64,000 nucleotides of DNA from Platynereis dumerilii (Eukaryota; Annelida; Polychaeta; Phyllodocida; Nereididae). Under the pieces are notes generated by a model. It searched no databases and had not been told where the DNA came from. It saw nothing but the letters and a program-made list of their open reading frames with translations. Numbering within the stretch: position 1 is the stretch's first letter; each line of letters opens with the position of its first letter. Position numbers and translations under genes: made by a program. Below are positions 46,660 to 58,853 of the stretch, one piece after another. The DNA lies in contig JAPTHN010000010.1 in the NCBI GenBank assembly GCA_026936325.1, positions 45,885,414 to 45,949,413 of the forward strand, written 5' to 3'.

Positions 46660-48815
46660 TATCACTTGTGTCAAATTTACTGCACTTGGAATTCATTTTA
46701 GTTTCAAGTCATTATTGAAATTTTCTCACTGTTCGTAGAACTTTACAAGTAAGTTTGCTGTTTGTAAAGAAAAATGTCTAACTCCAATATTTGTTGCGAC
46801 AGCTCACTGAAGTTTTAACACGTAACCATGAAGGACTAATGTTGACTTAAGATAGCGACATTTTGCAAACCATTTTTGTAAATTTACTTTGCTAAGAAGC
46901 GTTTGAGCTGCAACAAGGACTATAGTAGAGCATATTCAAAGAGGGATCATTTTCTTTTTTCGGGGGTCGAAGGTTGCGCCACAGGTACAGGATCGCGCTT
47001 TTCGACAGTTACAGCCCTCATGAAATATTTATTATATATGCCTATTTTTTTTATGCTAATGTCAATATGAAGCACGGATCCTGCCTGTGGTTCAACATGA
47101 TTTGACACAGACAAGTGAGGAGGATATAGATATTTTCTTTAACGAAATACTATTCCTTATTTGTTTTTTAAATATTTATCCGTACCATTTAAAATCAACC
47201 TTACTTTATCGTCTCATAAAGACTCTCATTGGCAACCACCTAGGCTGTTTCATAATACTTCAGTCAGATATAAACTTTGAATGTTTTCTTTTTTTAAAGA
47301 AAAAAATATATTCTAGGTATAAGACATTTTAGAAGATTACGAATAAGATACTTATCATTATAGATGCTCTACATTACCGTTGGTCAATTGTTGCAGCAAT
47401 AAATTTTATTTGTCCGATACCATACATGCAACATGGCACTAATGAAATTATAGAGCTCTTGAAATAAATGCTTTGATCATGACAAGTTTGTAAACCATCA
47501 GCATGATTCATAGAGTAATATTTTCACAGTGCAACAGTTCTCTCTTTTTCCAAAACAAATTGATCAGCTGTAACAACTTATCCGAAGTCGAATGCTAATA
47601 TTTTTCAATCTACTCATTTTAATAGATTAAACATGGGCAATGAGCTTGTAACACTAGGAGCATTAGTAGAGAGCAAGTGTACCACTACAGGATTTTGTGA
47701 TTGATCATGAAGCACCTAATTGGCTATCCGCTGAAGAGGAGAACGTCCTGAAGTTTTTAAGCAAGCTATACTCATGATGGAGGAGAAACGAGAGGTCATT
47801 GATATGAGGAGGTTACTTATTACAAGGATGCTTGTCGCTATAGGATTGCTCTAGTGTCACAGTAATAGATCAAAAGGCGTTTGCACATATTATGATGAAA
47901 CAATGGCTGCAATGATATCAAAAAAGTGTTTTATACTACTATATTGTGAAAGAACTGGTCACATATCATATAGGTGGTTATACATATTATAATATTGTGG
48001 AGAATCATATTTTTAGAATGAAGTGGCATATTTATAGCAAAAATTACAAAACACATGATGTTCTCCTGAACCATGTAATTTATAGGAAGCACAAATAGTC
48101 TTTTCCTTAGGGATTGTCTTGGGCCTGGAGGGCATGCCCCTCTGGGGGAACTCTTGTTTGCGTTCACTCATGTGTGATAAAATCAAACAAGCTAGGCAAT
48201 TGGGACTTTGAACTCACTTTTACTTTATACAAGCACTAACTTACTAGGAACTATCAGAGATTAAAGAGTTTGACAACTTCAACTATTTTCATTTAGGATG
48301 GTAATGTAACATCTTTATGACTCATGACTCACAACACTGAGGCTCAGGATATATCATACACACGTGTATAGGCCTGTCGTGTGCCCTTTTGGATTACCTT
48401 TTGCTACTGGCAGTGCTGAGCTTCCACATATTGTCATCTAAGGGTGGGTGTCCTGACTTTCCTACAATTTTTAAGGTGGGGTGCACCATGCGAATCTGCT
48501 CATCCGTGACCACACATTTTTAGCACCCTGAATTTGTGACGCAAAATACTGCAGTGCTTTACCAATCCCCCGGTCACTTAAATCACTTCTTGACTGTCAT
48601 TTGAGGAAGCCACTTCATACCTGAGCAGGCCATTGACAAAACAGTAAGTAATTTTAAGTCTATTTGCATAATTATGTTCATTTATCACAGACATGCAAGA
48701 AACGTGTTATCATTGTTTTTGCTGCCATGCTTCAACTCAACGGGGTCGTAAAATTATTTGAAAGCATCCTGTAATCAGTGCAGTCCTCTCAAACGAGTTA
48801 TTGTCCCTGGGAGCG
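46660..48815. other. No gene seen
   Basis: AT-rich intergenic sequence. A short GGGCATGCCCCTCTGGGGGA block near 48130 is a GC-rich scrap, probably of a MITE. Confidence 0.45.
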
Positions 48816-48819
48816 TTAG

Positions 48820-49205
48820 CTAGGATAGAAGTGATTGTATGACTCCGGGTTTCCAATCGCTGGGTCCTGGGTTAGATTCCTCCTCAGGCCGTGTCACTTC
48901 ATAAGCATAGAAATACATAGAACGGACATGAGGCTGTATGATGCAACCTGAAGATGAGGTCACCAAATCCGCCATATTGGAACTGCCCTGAAACATGACG
49001 TCACAATAGACTAATTATGATGTGACGTCATGCCATTGTTATAAGTGACATCACTGTTATTGGTGACATCACAGGTACATTGTGCCAGGATACAGGGCAG
49101 TTCCAAGATGGTGGATTTGGTTGCTTCATCTGCCAGAGCCTCATGTCCGTTCTATGTATTTCTATGTGCATAAGGCTTAGCGCGTTGATTGGTATTCTAT
49201 AGATG
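48820..49205 (+). mobile_element. tRNA-like SINE interrupted by a fold-back
   Basis: A tRNA-like head (GTTAGCTAGGATAGAAG ... CCTGGGTTAGATTCCTCC, the latter a B-box match) runs into the fold-back at 48906-49166. Its body may resume at GGCTTAGCGCGTTGATTGG. This gives an order of events: the SINE first, the fold-back later. Confidence 0.5.
48906..49166. mobile_element. Fold-back MITE, near 8-bp duplication, with TGACGTCA words
   Basis: CATAGAAATACATAGAACGG at the left is inverted at the right end. TTCATAAG and TGCATAAG flank the ends (7 of 8 identical), consistent with a worn 8-bp duplication. The centre holds two TGACGTCA palindromes (48998, 49023) and TGACATCA variants. Confidence 0.75.
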
Positions 49206-49717
49206 AACAAGTGATGCAGGAAGTTGTGACATTATTTTATTCCATTAATCTTTTTGAAGATTTCTTACTTGCCCAGCACAGACACAAAGAAAAGAGGATC
49301 AATTGGGTAAAGATATCTCAAATCACACAGCCCTTGATATTATGTGATTCTGTCCTAATTCAGTTAGCATGAAAGAACAAAAAAATTATTGTCTGATCAC
49401 GGTGGGGGGCTGTGCTTCCCCCCCCTTGCCCCCTGTTTCCGTCCATGTTATCTTTCGATCTGTCTAACGATTGATCTATCTATCTATCTATCTATCTATC
49501 TTTTTCTTCATCTGCTTTTCTGGCTATTTGTCTCCAGAAGTCATTGTATGGAAAACTCCTTTTTCGATATTTTTTTGTAATATGGAAGTCAGGCCCACTT
49601 ACTGAACTTTGCTTAGTTTTTTTTAACGCACTCAAAGAGGAAAAATTATCTTAAATGAAAATGTAGAATTTCAAGACAAAGTTCTCCTCTGGTAGAAGAT
49701 ATATACAAGCACCCGCT
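49206..49717. other. No gene; SINE scrap and microsatellite
   Basis: ACTTGCCCAGCACAGACAC near 49267 matches the body of the SINE at 16768-17062. (TATC)n lies at about 49472-49500. Nothing else. Confidence 0.5.
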
Positions 49718-50073
49718 AGACCCTCAGATATACACCCACTAGACCCTCAGATATACACTTAACAAAAAGATTATTGAGACTAACAATTGTTTACATCTTT
49801 AACACTTAAATGCCACTAAAATGCCATAATTACAGATATATAGTAAATATTCATGGGGGTGGTGGCATACCTTATGTATAGCTGATCACACTAAAATTTT
49901 AACTGGGGGTGTTTTTTCATGAGGTAGAACAGATTTAAAACTAGAGTAAAACTGATTTCTGATATGAGGGCACTTGATGCACCCTACCCTAGACCCTCAG
50001 ATATACACCCACTAGACCCTCAGATATACACCCGCTAGACCCTCAGATGTACACCCATTAGACCCTCATTCCG
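49718..50073. repeat. Split 23-bp tandem repeat
   Basis: AGACCCTCAGATATACACCC plus ACT occurs twice at 49718-49763 and three to four times at 49991-50073, in the same orientation. They enclose 227 bp of unrelated sequence. Confidence 0.85.
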
Positions 50074-50765
50074 ATAACGCTAGTGGTGTCCGAATGTCAG
50101 AATTTTTGCTCTCTGACGAGTCATGTAAAGGCTTCCTTGAATTTACCTATCTTTCTTGAATCAGTGTAAACCTAAAAACCAGTACCCTATCTTTAAATAT
50201 GTCCATCCGCATCTCCAACTGTGATGCTCATACGTGATGCTCATACTGTTTTAATATGCTTCAAATCATGTTCACTCTTCAGAAAATCACAACATATATT
50301 TCTTCCCTGTGATATTATATTACCAGATAGAGTGGACCTTGGGTATTTACTCTCTGTACATATGGAACACACTCACTTGAAATTGTCCATAATGTAATTC
50401 AAGTTGAGGAAAGTATGTACACTCTGAATTTACTCAGTAAATTTTACTTTATTTGCACTACAATTTTCATATCTTTATCTGTTTACCAAATGCTGTTTTA
50501 AGATTCGGTATTCATAAGATGTATATTTTCAAAATAATCACATCAGTATCAAAACAGTATAGCGTGCTTCGTAACAGGCAGAAAATAATTATTTCGGCTA
50601 CGGTCAATACATGCCCTGCTGAAGGTCTTTGTTTTCAAAATTAAATACTAAACCAATCTGTGACTGTACTACTGGCTGCAATTTTTTCAGGGCACTTATC
50701 AGGCACTTCCTGTGCACGCAGTCATGGTACAGAGTGTAGACTGGAACAAGGCACAGAAACAATTG
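50074..50765. other. No gene seen
   Basis: AT-rich intergenic sequence, no supported feature. Confidence 0.5.
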
Positions 50766-50948
50766 GGGCCGATTTCACCAACATAGCTAAGACCAGGCTT
50801 CAGGTTAAAACTGGTCTTGGGTAATTTGCTTACTAGGAGGTGCTGCCATTTAATTACTGAAATTGACCCTGTAGTTTAATTTGGAACTAATGCTTAAGTC
50901 CAGGTCTGAGACTTAGACCCGGCTTAACTCTGTTGGTGAAATCGGCCC
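50766..50948. mobile_element. Harbinger-type MITE, copy 3, with TTG duplication
   Basis: GGGCCGATTTCACCAACATA to the complement of GGGCCGATTTCACCAACAG. TTG flanks both ends (50763-50765 and 50949-50951). This is the best-preserved copy of the family found at 26494 and 27603. Confidence 0.9.
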
Positions 50949-51084
50949 TTGTTGTTTTCTTAAGCCAAGTGAGGCTCACAGCTTTGGTCATATCAAACAT
51001 TTAACTTACCATTCTGTCAGTTCTGTTTGATGGTAGTTTTGCAGCTATTTCAATTACTCATTCGAAGCAAATATGCTTCCTTGT

Positions 51085-51393
51085 AGAGCTCTTTGCAGAT
51101 TAGTGGTCCATTTGAAAAATTAATTTTCTTACTTTCAATTTGCAAACTGACTTTGCCACGTCATTTATAGTTTTCTGTGGGTCTCCTAATCTTCTTTCTT
51201 GATAAAGTACCTTTAATAATTTAATTAGTTTGTTTATTGTCACCTATACTGCCCCCATAAATACGCCACTGCACTCAATCAATTGATTAACCATAACTGA
51301 TACAAACTAAGCATTTTAAAGCCAGTGACATCGCATGACCAAGTTGACAGTTAATTTTTAAACTGTTTGGACTGCTAATGTGCAAACAGCTCT
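51085..51393. mobile_element. AGAGCTGTTTGCAGA-type MITE, copy 3
   Basis: AGAGCTCTTTGCAGATTAGT at the left and GCTAATGTGCAAACAGCTCT at the right, with the same inner order as copy 1 at 41050-41357. Confidence 0.85.
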
Positions 51394-52827
51394 AAAATAA
51401 GGATTGAATTTGACTTTTGCATAGATAATTAGAAAAAAAAAAGATTCTTGACAGATGACAGACCGATAGATAAATTGACAGGCAGATAGATCGTTTAATA
51501 ATCTTTGATTTAACATATATTCAGTAGATAGAATGGATCTTAGGAAGATAGATATAAAATATTGCAATATTGCAATAAGCGAATAAATCTATTATGTGAA
51601 AACACTGTTTTCCTATCAGTTTCTTGGGTGTATAATTATATAGTACTTCCTAGAATGTTTGACTTTAAAATCAAATTGATATCAATATGCGTATAACATA
51701 TCGACCACCGATTGAATATACAACGGCTGTGTTTGATATGATAATACACAGTTCACTGTTTATTGAGAGGGAATGTGAACATGGGGTTGGGGTAAGAAGT
51801 TGGTTTAGTCTGATCTTAATATTCAGAGGTGACCCACTGGCTTTCAAAGTAAGTGACTCATAACATTACACATTTTGGGTTCGTGCTGCTAACAAATTTT
51901 CCATGCATTCATATTTTTTTAATGCATTTATTTAATAATAATAACAATAGTTTATTTATATAGCTCTAGATTGAAATATTATACAGCTCTTTATTTCTGT
52001 GCTATTTCTTCCTTTAGATTAACTTTTATTTATAATATATTATGACTTTCAAAATTTTACTATAACAGTTTAGCAGTGGCATTGTCCATTATTAAGTAAT
52101 ATGTGGTATTTATTTCTTTGCATTTAATTTCAACTTTGCCTAAAAGTTGATGCAGGGATGAGCTGTTCTTGAAAAAAAAATAAAAAAATAAAAGAAAGAA
52201 TAATTTGGATTTTAAATAATTATTTATCATGATAATTCCCCACAATATCCAGTAACAGTTAAGTGATTGTTTTATTGCAATTATCAAATTTCAAAGCAAT
52301 AAAAAAGTGTCAAATTATTGGTTCACATTTCCATGTTTCTTCGGGCAACAGCGGTACCAGCGCCCGCAGGTAACTGCCCGCATTACAACCCTGGATAATC
52401 TTAGTTCATAATAATATTCTGAAAAATCAATGATCCTCATTTATTGACTTAATCTCTATTAATGCATCATATTTAAGTAGAACATACATATAATAATAAT
52501 AATAATAACTTACAGTTATTGCTATATCATTAATTATGAAATAGCATACCAGACAATTTTAAACAATCAAAATTCACTAATGACACCATAATCAATAAGT
52601 TCAAAACATAATTAAGTCAAAACTATTCATTCACATTGTGTCCTTAGATACCCAATTATTCAGTTTTATCATGAATAGGAAATAGTTTATAAACTGATTT
52701 GTATTTCAATGGCTATGTAGAAACTATATTTATAACAGATAAAGATTATTAAATTCGGTGCAAATAGCCCTTTGTTTTATGACCACCTGGGATGAGCTGG
52801 AGATACCAGTATATGGTACAATGCCAG
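51394..52827. other. No gene seen
   Basis: AT-rich sequence with AATAATAATAAC runs (about 51942, 52493). A small GC-rich patch at 52345-52380 (GCGCCCGCAGGTAACTGCCC) resembles the patch at 53350-53470. Confidence 0.5.
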
Positions 52828-52940
52828 CAGTGGCGTATTTAGGGGGAGGGGCCATTGGGAAAGATAGGAAAAGCCGCTAAATGTCCCATATTGACCATGT
52901 GTTAGGGCCCCCCGTTACGCCATTTTTAGATACGCCCCTG
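52828..52940. mobile_element. Small hAT-like MITE
   Basis: CAGTGGCGTATTTAGGGGGA at the left and the complement of CAGGGGCGTATCTAAAAATG at the right, 113 bp. CAGTGGCGTA is a common hAT terminus. No matching 8-bp duplication is left. Confidence 0.6.
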
Positions 52941-53669
52941 ATTACTGGAGTATCATTCTGTTACATAATTCCACATGTTTGCTGATTAATTAATGAATTT
53001 GATGATGTGTAGTGCTTTCTTTCTGCATTAATCTTCTGTATCTAATTAATTTCATAAGTTTTCTCACATGTGTTAGTAGTTGCTAGAAGTTCATTTGACA
53101 AAATAAGTTTTTTTACTGAGTGCCTATATTGAAGTTATTTGAATCATGGAAATAGGCTTAAATTGATAACAATAGATTGCCTACCATGATCATAATGTTT
53201 CATACATATTAATATCAAAAATCAGTGATCAGATGGCATACTAGATACACACAAATTAAAACTGTTACTGAGTGAAAGCTTATGATGTAGTATACAATAC
53301 ATTTTGGTCTAAAACTGGCCAAACAATGCAGGCAGGCAGTGAAAGTGCCCGATTTACTGCCCGCACCTGCAAACCATCCGCAAGGGCCCATCCGCACCAG
53401 CCCCACACCCGCAATCTTCTACCAGCCCCGCGCCGGCACTGACTGACCACGGGTACCCGCAGGCACCTTGAGGGTGTGAGTACTGACTGCCCCGCACAGT
53501 TCTCTATTGCATATGCTGTGGCGGATCCAGAGGACCAGACGACAGACGTGCCCCTAAATCCCAAAACAGACCAGGACCCCTCCCAACACTGCAATGTCTT
53601 TGCACAATGCCAGGTTAATTTGACATTGCATCGAAATGAAATTCAGCCATTATTACATGCATTTCACCT
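52941..53669. other. No gene seen; GC-rich patch
   Basis: 53350-53470 is unusually rich in CCCGCA and CCGCACC words in otherwise AT-rich DNA. No gene or known element identified. Confidence 0.4.
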
Positions 53670-55279
53670 CTACACTCTAAAAAATAGTGTTGGGTCATAA
53701 ACATGTTATAGTGTTTATATTCACTTAGGTGATTGAAAATAGACACCATGGTGTTAAAACAAAAACACTATGGTGTTTATGCAGGACAAGCTGAAGTGTT
53801 AATGGGACTTAGAAAATTTTAAGCCAGTTGGGAAGGTATATTACTATGTAAAGGAAATTAAGACAAAATCAATTTTTTCATATGTATATATTGTCAGAAT
53901 ATAGAATCAGGCATTTTTGCCAACCAGCACGAATTTTGTGTGCTTTTATAATGTAAAAAGTCCAAGTTGAAAAAAAATTCTAAGTTTCATAAACACTAGT
54001 GTTGATGATGTGTCTAATCATAAACACATAATCAAGCACTTGAGCTTCAAACTTAATGCATTTATCAACAGAAACGTTCGCTCAGCCATGAAGGTGAATG
54101 TTTGCCACTTTCAAAAAGCTGTTGATTCTGTTCAATGTTTGATTGTTTGAGCTATGTGGGACCCATAAGAAGTCTTATAACCAAAGTTTTGACAAGGTAA
54201 GTTCTTAAAATAAGCAAATATCCTTATTTTATTAATCAAGACAACTGTGCTCAGTGTTGTAAAGCTGTCATATTGAAATGTTATAGACATAATATTTATT
54301 TTCAAATATAAATACTCTTAAAACAGTTTTCATTGACACTAATTACAGAATCTTTTAAATATGCAATGTACATCTTTGTAAAAAACTATCTATATAATAC
54401 TTTGTGAATGTCAGGTGCCTATGTCAAATATTGTTTTGTGAAGGATTCTGTCACAAGGGTGGATCCAGGAAATTTGAAAGGGGGAGGTCCAGCGGCGAGG
54501 GGGAAGGGGGGGGGGGGCGAGTCCAGGGGGTCTGGCCCTGAACTCATTGTGTCTCTTACGTGTTTCAGAAAGGAAATGTTTGTCTTCAAACTGTGAAGTT
54601 TTATTTTCACTGAATGAACAAATAGTAATTCGAAATAATGGGGAACAGCTACAGAAATAAAACGTGATTATTTTTAAATGGGGTTGAAAAGGTGTCTAAT
54701 GTATGTCACCAAGATTCAACCTGAACAAGAACCCCCAGGTTGCCTGTGGTTTCTACTGATGTGGGATTTAAGTAAGGCCAAATGCTAAATGGTGCAGATT
54801 CTTTATGTACTCTAAAATATGTTTTTCAGAAAGAAAATGCCAGTTTCCAAATTCAGGAATTTTTTTCATTGGATGAAGAAATTGGAATTGCAAGTCAAAG
54901 TGAACTTCCACTAAAAGGTGATTATTTCTAAAATCTGGTTAAAAGAATGTTTAATATGTCGGCAACATTTTTCTTGAACAAGAACCAGTGGGTTGCCTAA
55001 TTCAGGTGGTTTATGATGCAAAATGAATTCAGATTCATTTTGTACCTAATGTTTTTCAGGAAGAAAATTCCAGTTTTCAAAGTCTGGAGGTATATTTTCA
55101 CTGGATGAAGAAATCATAATTGTGAATCATGGATTACTGCCACAAAAAGGTGATTATTTTTAAAGTCTGGTTAGAAATGTGTCTAATATGTCAAAAAAAT
55201 TTAACCTAAACAAGAAGCTCCGGGTTGCCGAATGCAGGTGGCTTCTTGTGATAAATATAGTTGGAGAGACGTCTTACAT

Positions 55280-55500
55280 GTCCGGGGAGAGTGAGGGTTG
55301 GTCTATTGGTAGCATGCTGGGCTTCAAATCGCTCAGTCCAGGGTTGGAATCCAGCTCTAGTTGGGTCACCTTGGCCTATGTTTGATGGCTGTTTCATTCA
55401 TCCTTCATCTCATTGCCATGTCCTCCTCCTGCCATAATTAGCCTACCGAGTGCGTTAATACAGGACATAAAGCCCCAATCATCCATCCGCCAATCTAACA
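55280..55500 (+). mobile_element. tRNA-derived SINE
   Basis: GGTTGGTCTATTGGTAGCAT (A box) and CAGGGTTGGAATCCAGC (B box) head a body with CCTCATCTCATTGCC-like and GTCCTCCTCCTGCC words. It inserted into the third unit of the array. It is the same family as 56313-56524. Confidence 0.8.
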
Positions 55501-55734
55501 TGTTGTCAAAATTTAACCTGAAGTGGAACCCACGGCTTGCCTGATCTAGGTGTTTTCTATTAAAATGATTAACTTTTAAGTATGGTCAAATGCTAAATGA
55601 TGCAGATTCATTATGTATCTTGTGTTTTTTCAGGCAGGAAATGTCAGTTTTTACACTCTGGAGGTTTTTCACCGGTTTAAGAAATTGAAAGTTCAGACCA
55701 TGGAAAACTGCCATAAAATGGTGATTATTCATGA

Positions 55735-55850
55735 TTGTTTTGTATGTTTTATGTTTTACACTTGTTAACTTGCAGTGTAAAAACCGAAAAGAGTTTCTCT
55801 TCTTGAGGCTGAAATAAAGTATATCATTATCGTTAACATTATATGTAAAA
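55735..55850 (+). mobile_element. Short LINE tail
   Basis: Ends CTTGAGGCTGAAATAAAGTA followed by TATCATTATC, a typical LINE 3' terminus. It is inserted in the fourth unit just after its core. Confidence 0.5.
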
Positions 55851-56312
55851 TCTGGTCAGAAAGGTGTCTAATGTCTCTGAAAATTTAATCCAGGCAAGAA
55901 TCTCAGAGTTGCCTAATGTAGGCAGCTTCTTCTGATAAATCCAGTAAGAGAGATGTCCACTGTGTCATGGAAATTAAACCTGAATAAGAACCAGTGGGTT
56001 GCCTAATGTAGGTTGTTGCTGCTGATATAATATTTACGTTTTAAGCACGGTCAATAGCTATATGATGCAGATTCATTATGTATCTCATGTTTTTCAGGAA
56101 GAAAATGTTCGTTTTTCAACTTTGGAGGTATTTCACTGGATGAAGTATTGTAATACTTGGAAAACTTTCACAAAAGGTAATTATTTCTAAAGTCTGGGTG
56201 GAAAGGTTTTTAATATGTTGTCAAACTTTAACCTAAACAAGAACCTCCGGGTTGCCTAAGACAGGTGGTTTCTTCTAATAAATATAGTTGGAGAGATGTC
56301 TTATATGTCAAC

Positions 56313-56524
56313 GGGGGGGGGGGGGGGTTGGTCTAGTGGTACCATGCTGGGCTGCCAATCGCTAGGTCCAGGGTTTGAATCCAGCTCTTGTTGGGTCACC
56401 TTGGCCTAAGTTGGAAGGCTGTTTCAATCATCCTTCACCTCATTGCCTTGTCCTCCTCCTACCCTAATTAGCTTACCAATTGCATTAGTACAGTACGTAA
56501 AGCCCAATCAACCATCAATCAATG
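56313..56524 (+). mobile_element. tRNA-derived SINE, second copy
   Basis: GGTTGGTCTAGTGGTACCAT (A box), CAGGGTTTGAATCCAGC (B box), and a body like the copy at 55280. It is preceded by a run of about 14 G and lies in the fifth unit of the array. Confidence 0.8.
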
Positions 56525-56928
56525 TAAAGCGTTGTCAAAATTGAACCTGAACAGGAACCCACGGCTTGCCTGATGTAGATGATTTAACTTTTAAGTATGG
56601 TCTAATGCTAAATGATGCGGATTCATTAAATGTATAATATTATGTGTTTTCAGGAAGAAAATGTCTGTTTTCAAACTGTGGAGGTTTTTTCACTGGATGA
56701 ATTGTAATTGCAGCCCATGGAAAACTGCCACAAAAAGGTGATTATATCTAAAATCTGGTTAGAAAGGTGTCTAATATGTCACCAAAATTAAATTGGGGAA
56801 TCCCTGGCTTGCCTAATATAATATTGGCGGCTGCTTCTGATAAATCCAGTTGGAGAGATGTCTACTGTGTAATCAAAATTTAACCTGAACAAGCATTGAA
56901 GTTAGGTCAAATGCTATATGATGCAGAT

Positions 56929-57213
56929 AGAGTTCCCCCGTGGCCTGATTGGTAAGTGCGCTTGTCAACTGGCTTTGAGGGTGTGGGTTCAAATCTCACC
57001 CCGGGAACTCACTTTAGTCTGAGCCCATTGGACATTAAATTGAGGCGGGTTGTATCCAGTATTCTATGCTGGGGCAACTGAAAGACCCTGGCATCCCTGA
57101 ATTAATAGGGTATTGGCAGACTCACAGCCTTCTCATCTCATCATCATACGGTGATCGCCTGCCTTGATATAGCCCACTAAGGTGCTGCAGAGGCGTAAAA
57201 TACAAACAAACAA
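56929..57213 (+). mobile_element. tRNA-derived SINE with 14-bp duplication
   Basis: CGTGGCCTGATTGGTAAG (A box) and GGGTTCAAATCTC (B box), ending in (ACAA)n. TATATGATGCAGAT flanks it at 56915-56928 and 57214-57227, the target duplication of reverse-transcriptase integration. Same family as 11406-11706. Confidence 0.9.
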
Positions 57214-57340
57214 TATATGATGCAGATTCATTATGTATCTCATGTTTTTCAGGAAGAAAATTTTCCTTTTTAAACTATGGAGGTATTTTCACTGGATGAA
57301 GAAATTGTGATTGGAAATCGAGAATTGTCACAAAAAGGTA

Positions 57341-58853
57341 ATTATTTCTAAAATCTGGTTGGAATGACTTTCATCATGTCATCACCATCGGGAAGATCAT
57401 AGTAAGCATTTAAAAAAATTAGGTCAAGTGGCACAGCTTGGCCCGATGCTCGGGTAAGTTGTGCTGCATGATGGGCGAGTTGTTCCTGAGGTTTATTCCA
57501 GAAGAACCTTGTATTTCACCAAGGGTGCAAGAGCAAGGGGGTGGAGGGGGCAATTGCCCCTCCTGCCCTTGTCCAAGGGGGGCAGGGGGGCACGGTGTGT
57601 CCTTTTGATCTTATTAAAAAACATTATAATAATTTTATTATCAAAATTATTATTGACAGTCTTTTTAAATGTTGTTATGCAAAATTGACATGAATATACC
57701 CTTTTTCATTCGACCACCCCTGCTGCCCACATTTCCTTCCAGTATCCCTGTATTTCACCTGTTTCTTCAGATAGATCATTTGTATCTGCCTTTAGCATAT
57801 GGCTGATATGCTACATGAAACTAATCAAACACTTAATAGCCATCTTACGCAAAAATTCAAAATTATGCAAAAACTCGAATGTTTTTAGTTAAGAAGACGG
57901 TATAACACTTTCTAACTTACTTGTAAACAGAAATCGATTAATGACAATTAAATCCTATGTTATATCATAGCCTCATAGGCAGAAACTCACTCCAATCCAA
58001 ACGGCACAAATTAGCCCGTATTGATTTCTGGAGAAAACCGGTTGTCAAAAATAAATCAACCATGCGAGATTAAATCTTTCAAAACAATGTCTAGATATAC
58101 CTTCTAACTCCATCCTACCCGAAAAACTTCATCTTATTACAAATACCAAATGACTGAGAAACAAGAATGTCGGTCCTCGTTACATCAGGTTTTCAAGAAA
58201 AATTTAATTTATGAGTGTAGCTTTCCATAGCTTTACAGTTGACAGTCTTTTTCTAGGTGCATAATGATGTTGACCTATTGCTTTTTTACCCAGTTCTTAA
58301 TTTTTACCCTAGTAGTGGGGGTGGAGGCACAACTTACCCTGTGGCACAACATACCCCAGTCTCCCCCACATTTACAAATTCAAAATTGCACAATGTGACA
58401 TGACTGCTAATTGTTACAGATTATGGATGACATGTGAAATAAAAAGGGAAAAACAAGAAACATCACTGGCCACTTCTCCAATATAGAAGGTAAACATTTA
58501 TTTAATTTTTAAAGTTATTTTTAGTTCCCTTTGTCATAATTATAATGAACACTTCATAATCAGGGATTGACTGGTTCCTAGTAAGTCCTGTTGTTGTATA
58601 ATTACTTAGTGCACATTAACTGGATGTTTTCTCATAAAATTCAACCCTTAAGCACAATTTGCCAATCATTGGATAAATGCATAACATATTAAAGGCTCCC
58701 ATGTATCTCTCTTTTATTGCTCGGGTAAACTTTAATAATAACGGCAATTTTCAATTTTGCCGTACAAATGGACAGAACTTTTAACTTTTATTTCTTTCTA
58801 AAAAAAATAATTACCAACCATTTGTTTAAATAATTTCTGTTCTATCATTACAG
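57341..58853. other. No gene; MITE scraps
   Basis: GGGGCAATTGCCCCTCC at about 57548 and GTAAGTTGTGC / CACAACTTACCC words at about 57454 and 58330 look like worn MITE ends. No exon supported. Confidence 0.4.

Larger units (their letters stand above)
54569..57340 (+). repeat. Array of seven exon-like units
   Basis: Seven copies of a unit of about 230-330 bp. Each has a TTTTTCAG acceptor-like end, a core of about 80-95 bases and a GTGATTATTT or GTAATTATTT donor-like start. Cores begin at 54569, 54830, 55060, 55634, 56098, 56654 and 57253. In one frame copies 2, 4 and 5 are fully open (copy 2: KENASFQIQEFFSLDEEIGI then ASQSELPLK); in another frame copies 1 and 3 are open nearly or fully throughout (RKCLSSNCEVLFSLNEQ; RKFQFSKSGGIFSLDEE). 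Indels break the others. Unit spacing is enlarged where SINEs and a LINE tail inserted. It may be a tandemly duplicated exon of a dying gene or a satellite that merely carries splice-like edges. Confidence 0.7.

Noticed and set aside
54057-54197. Exon ending at GACAAG|GTAAGT
   Set aside because: The donor is strong, but all three frames behind it contain stops within about 20 codons.
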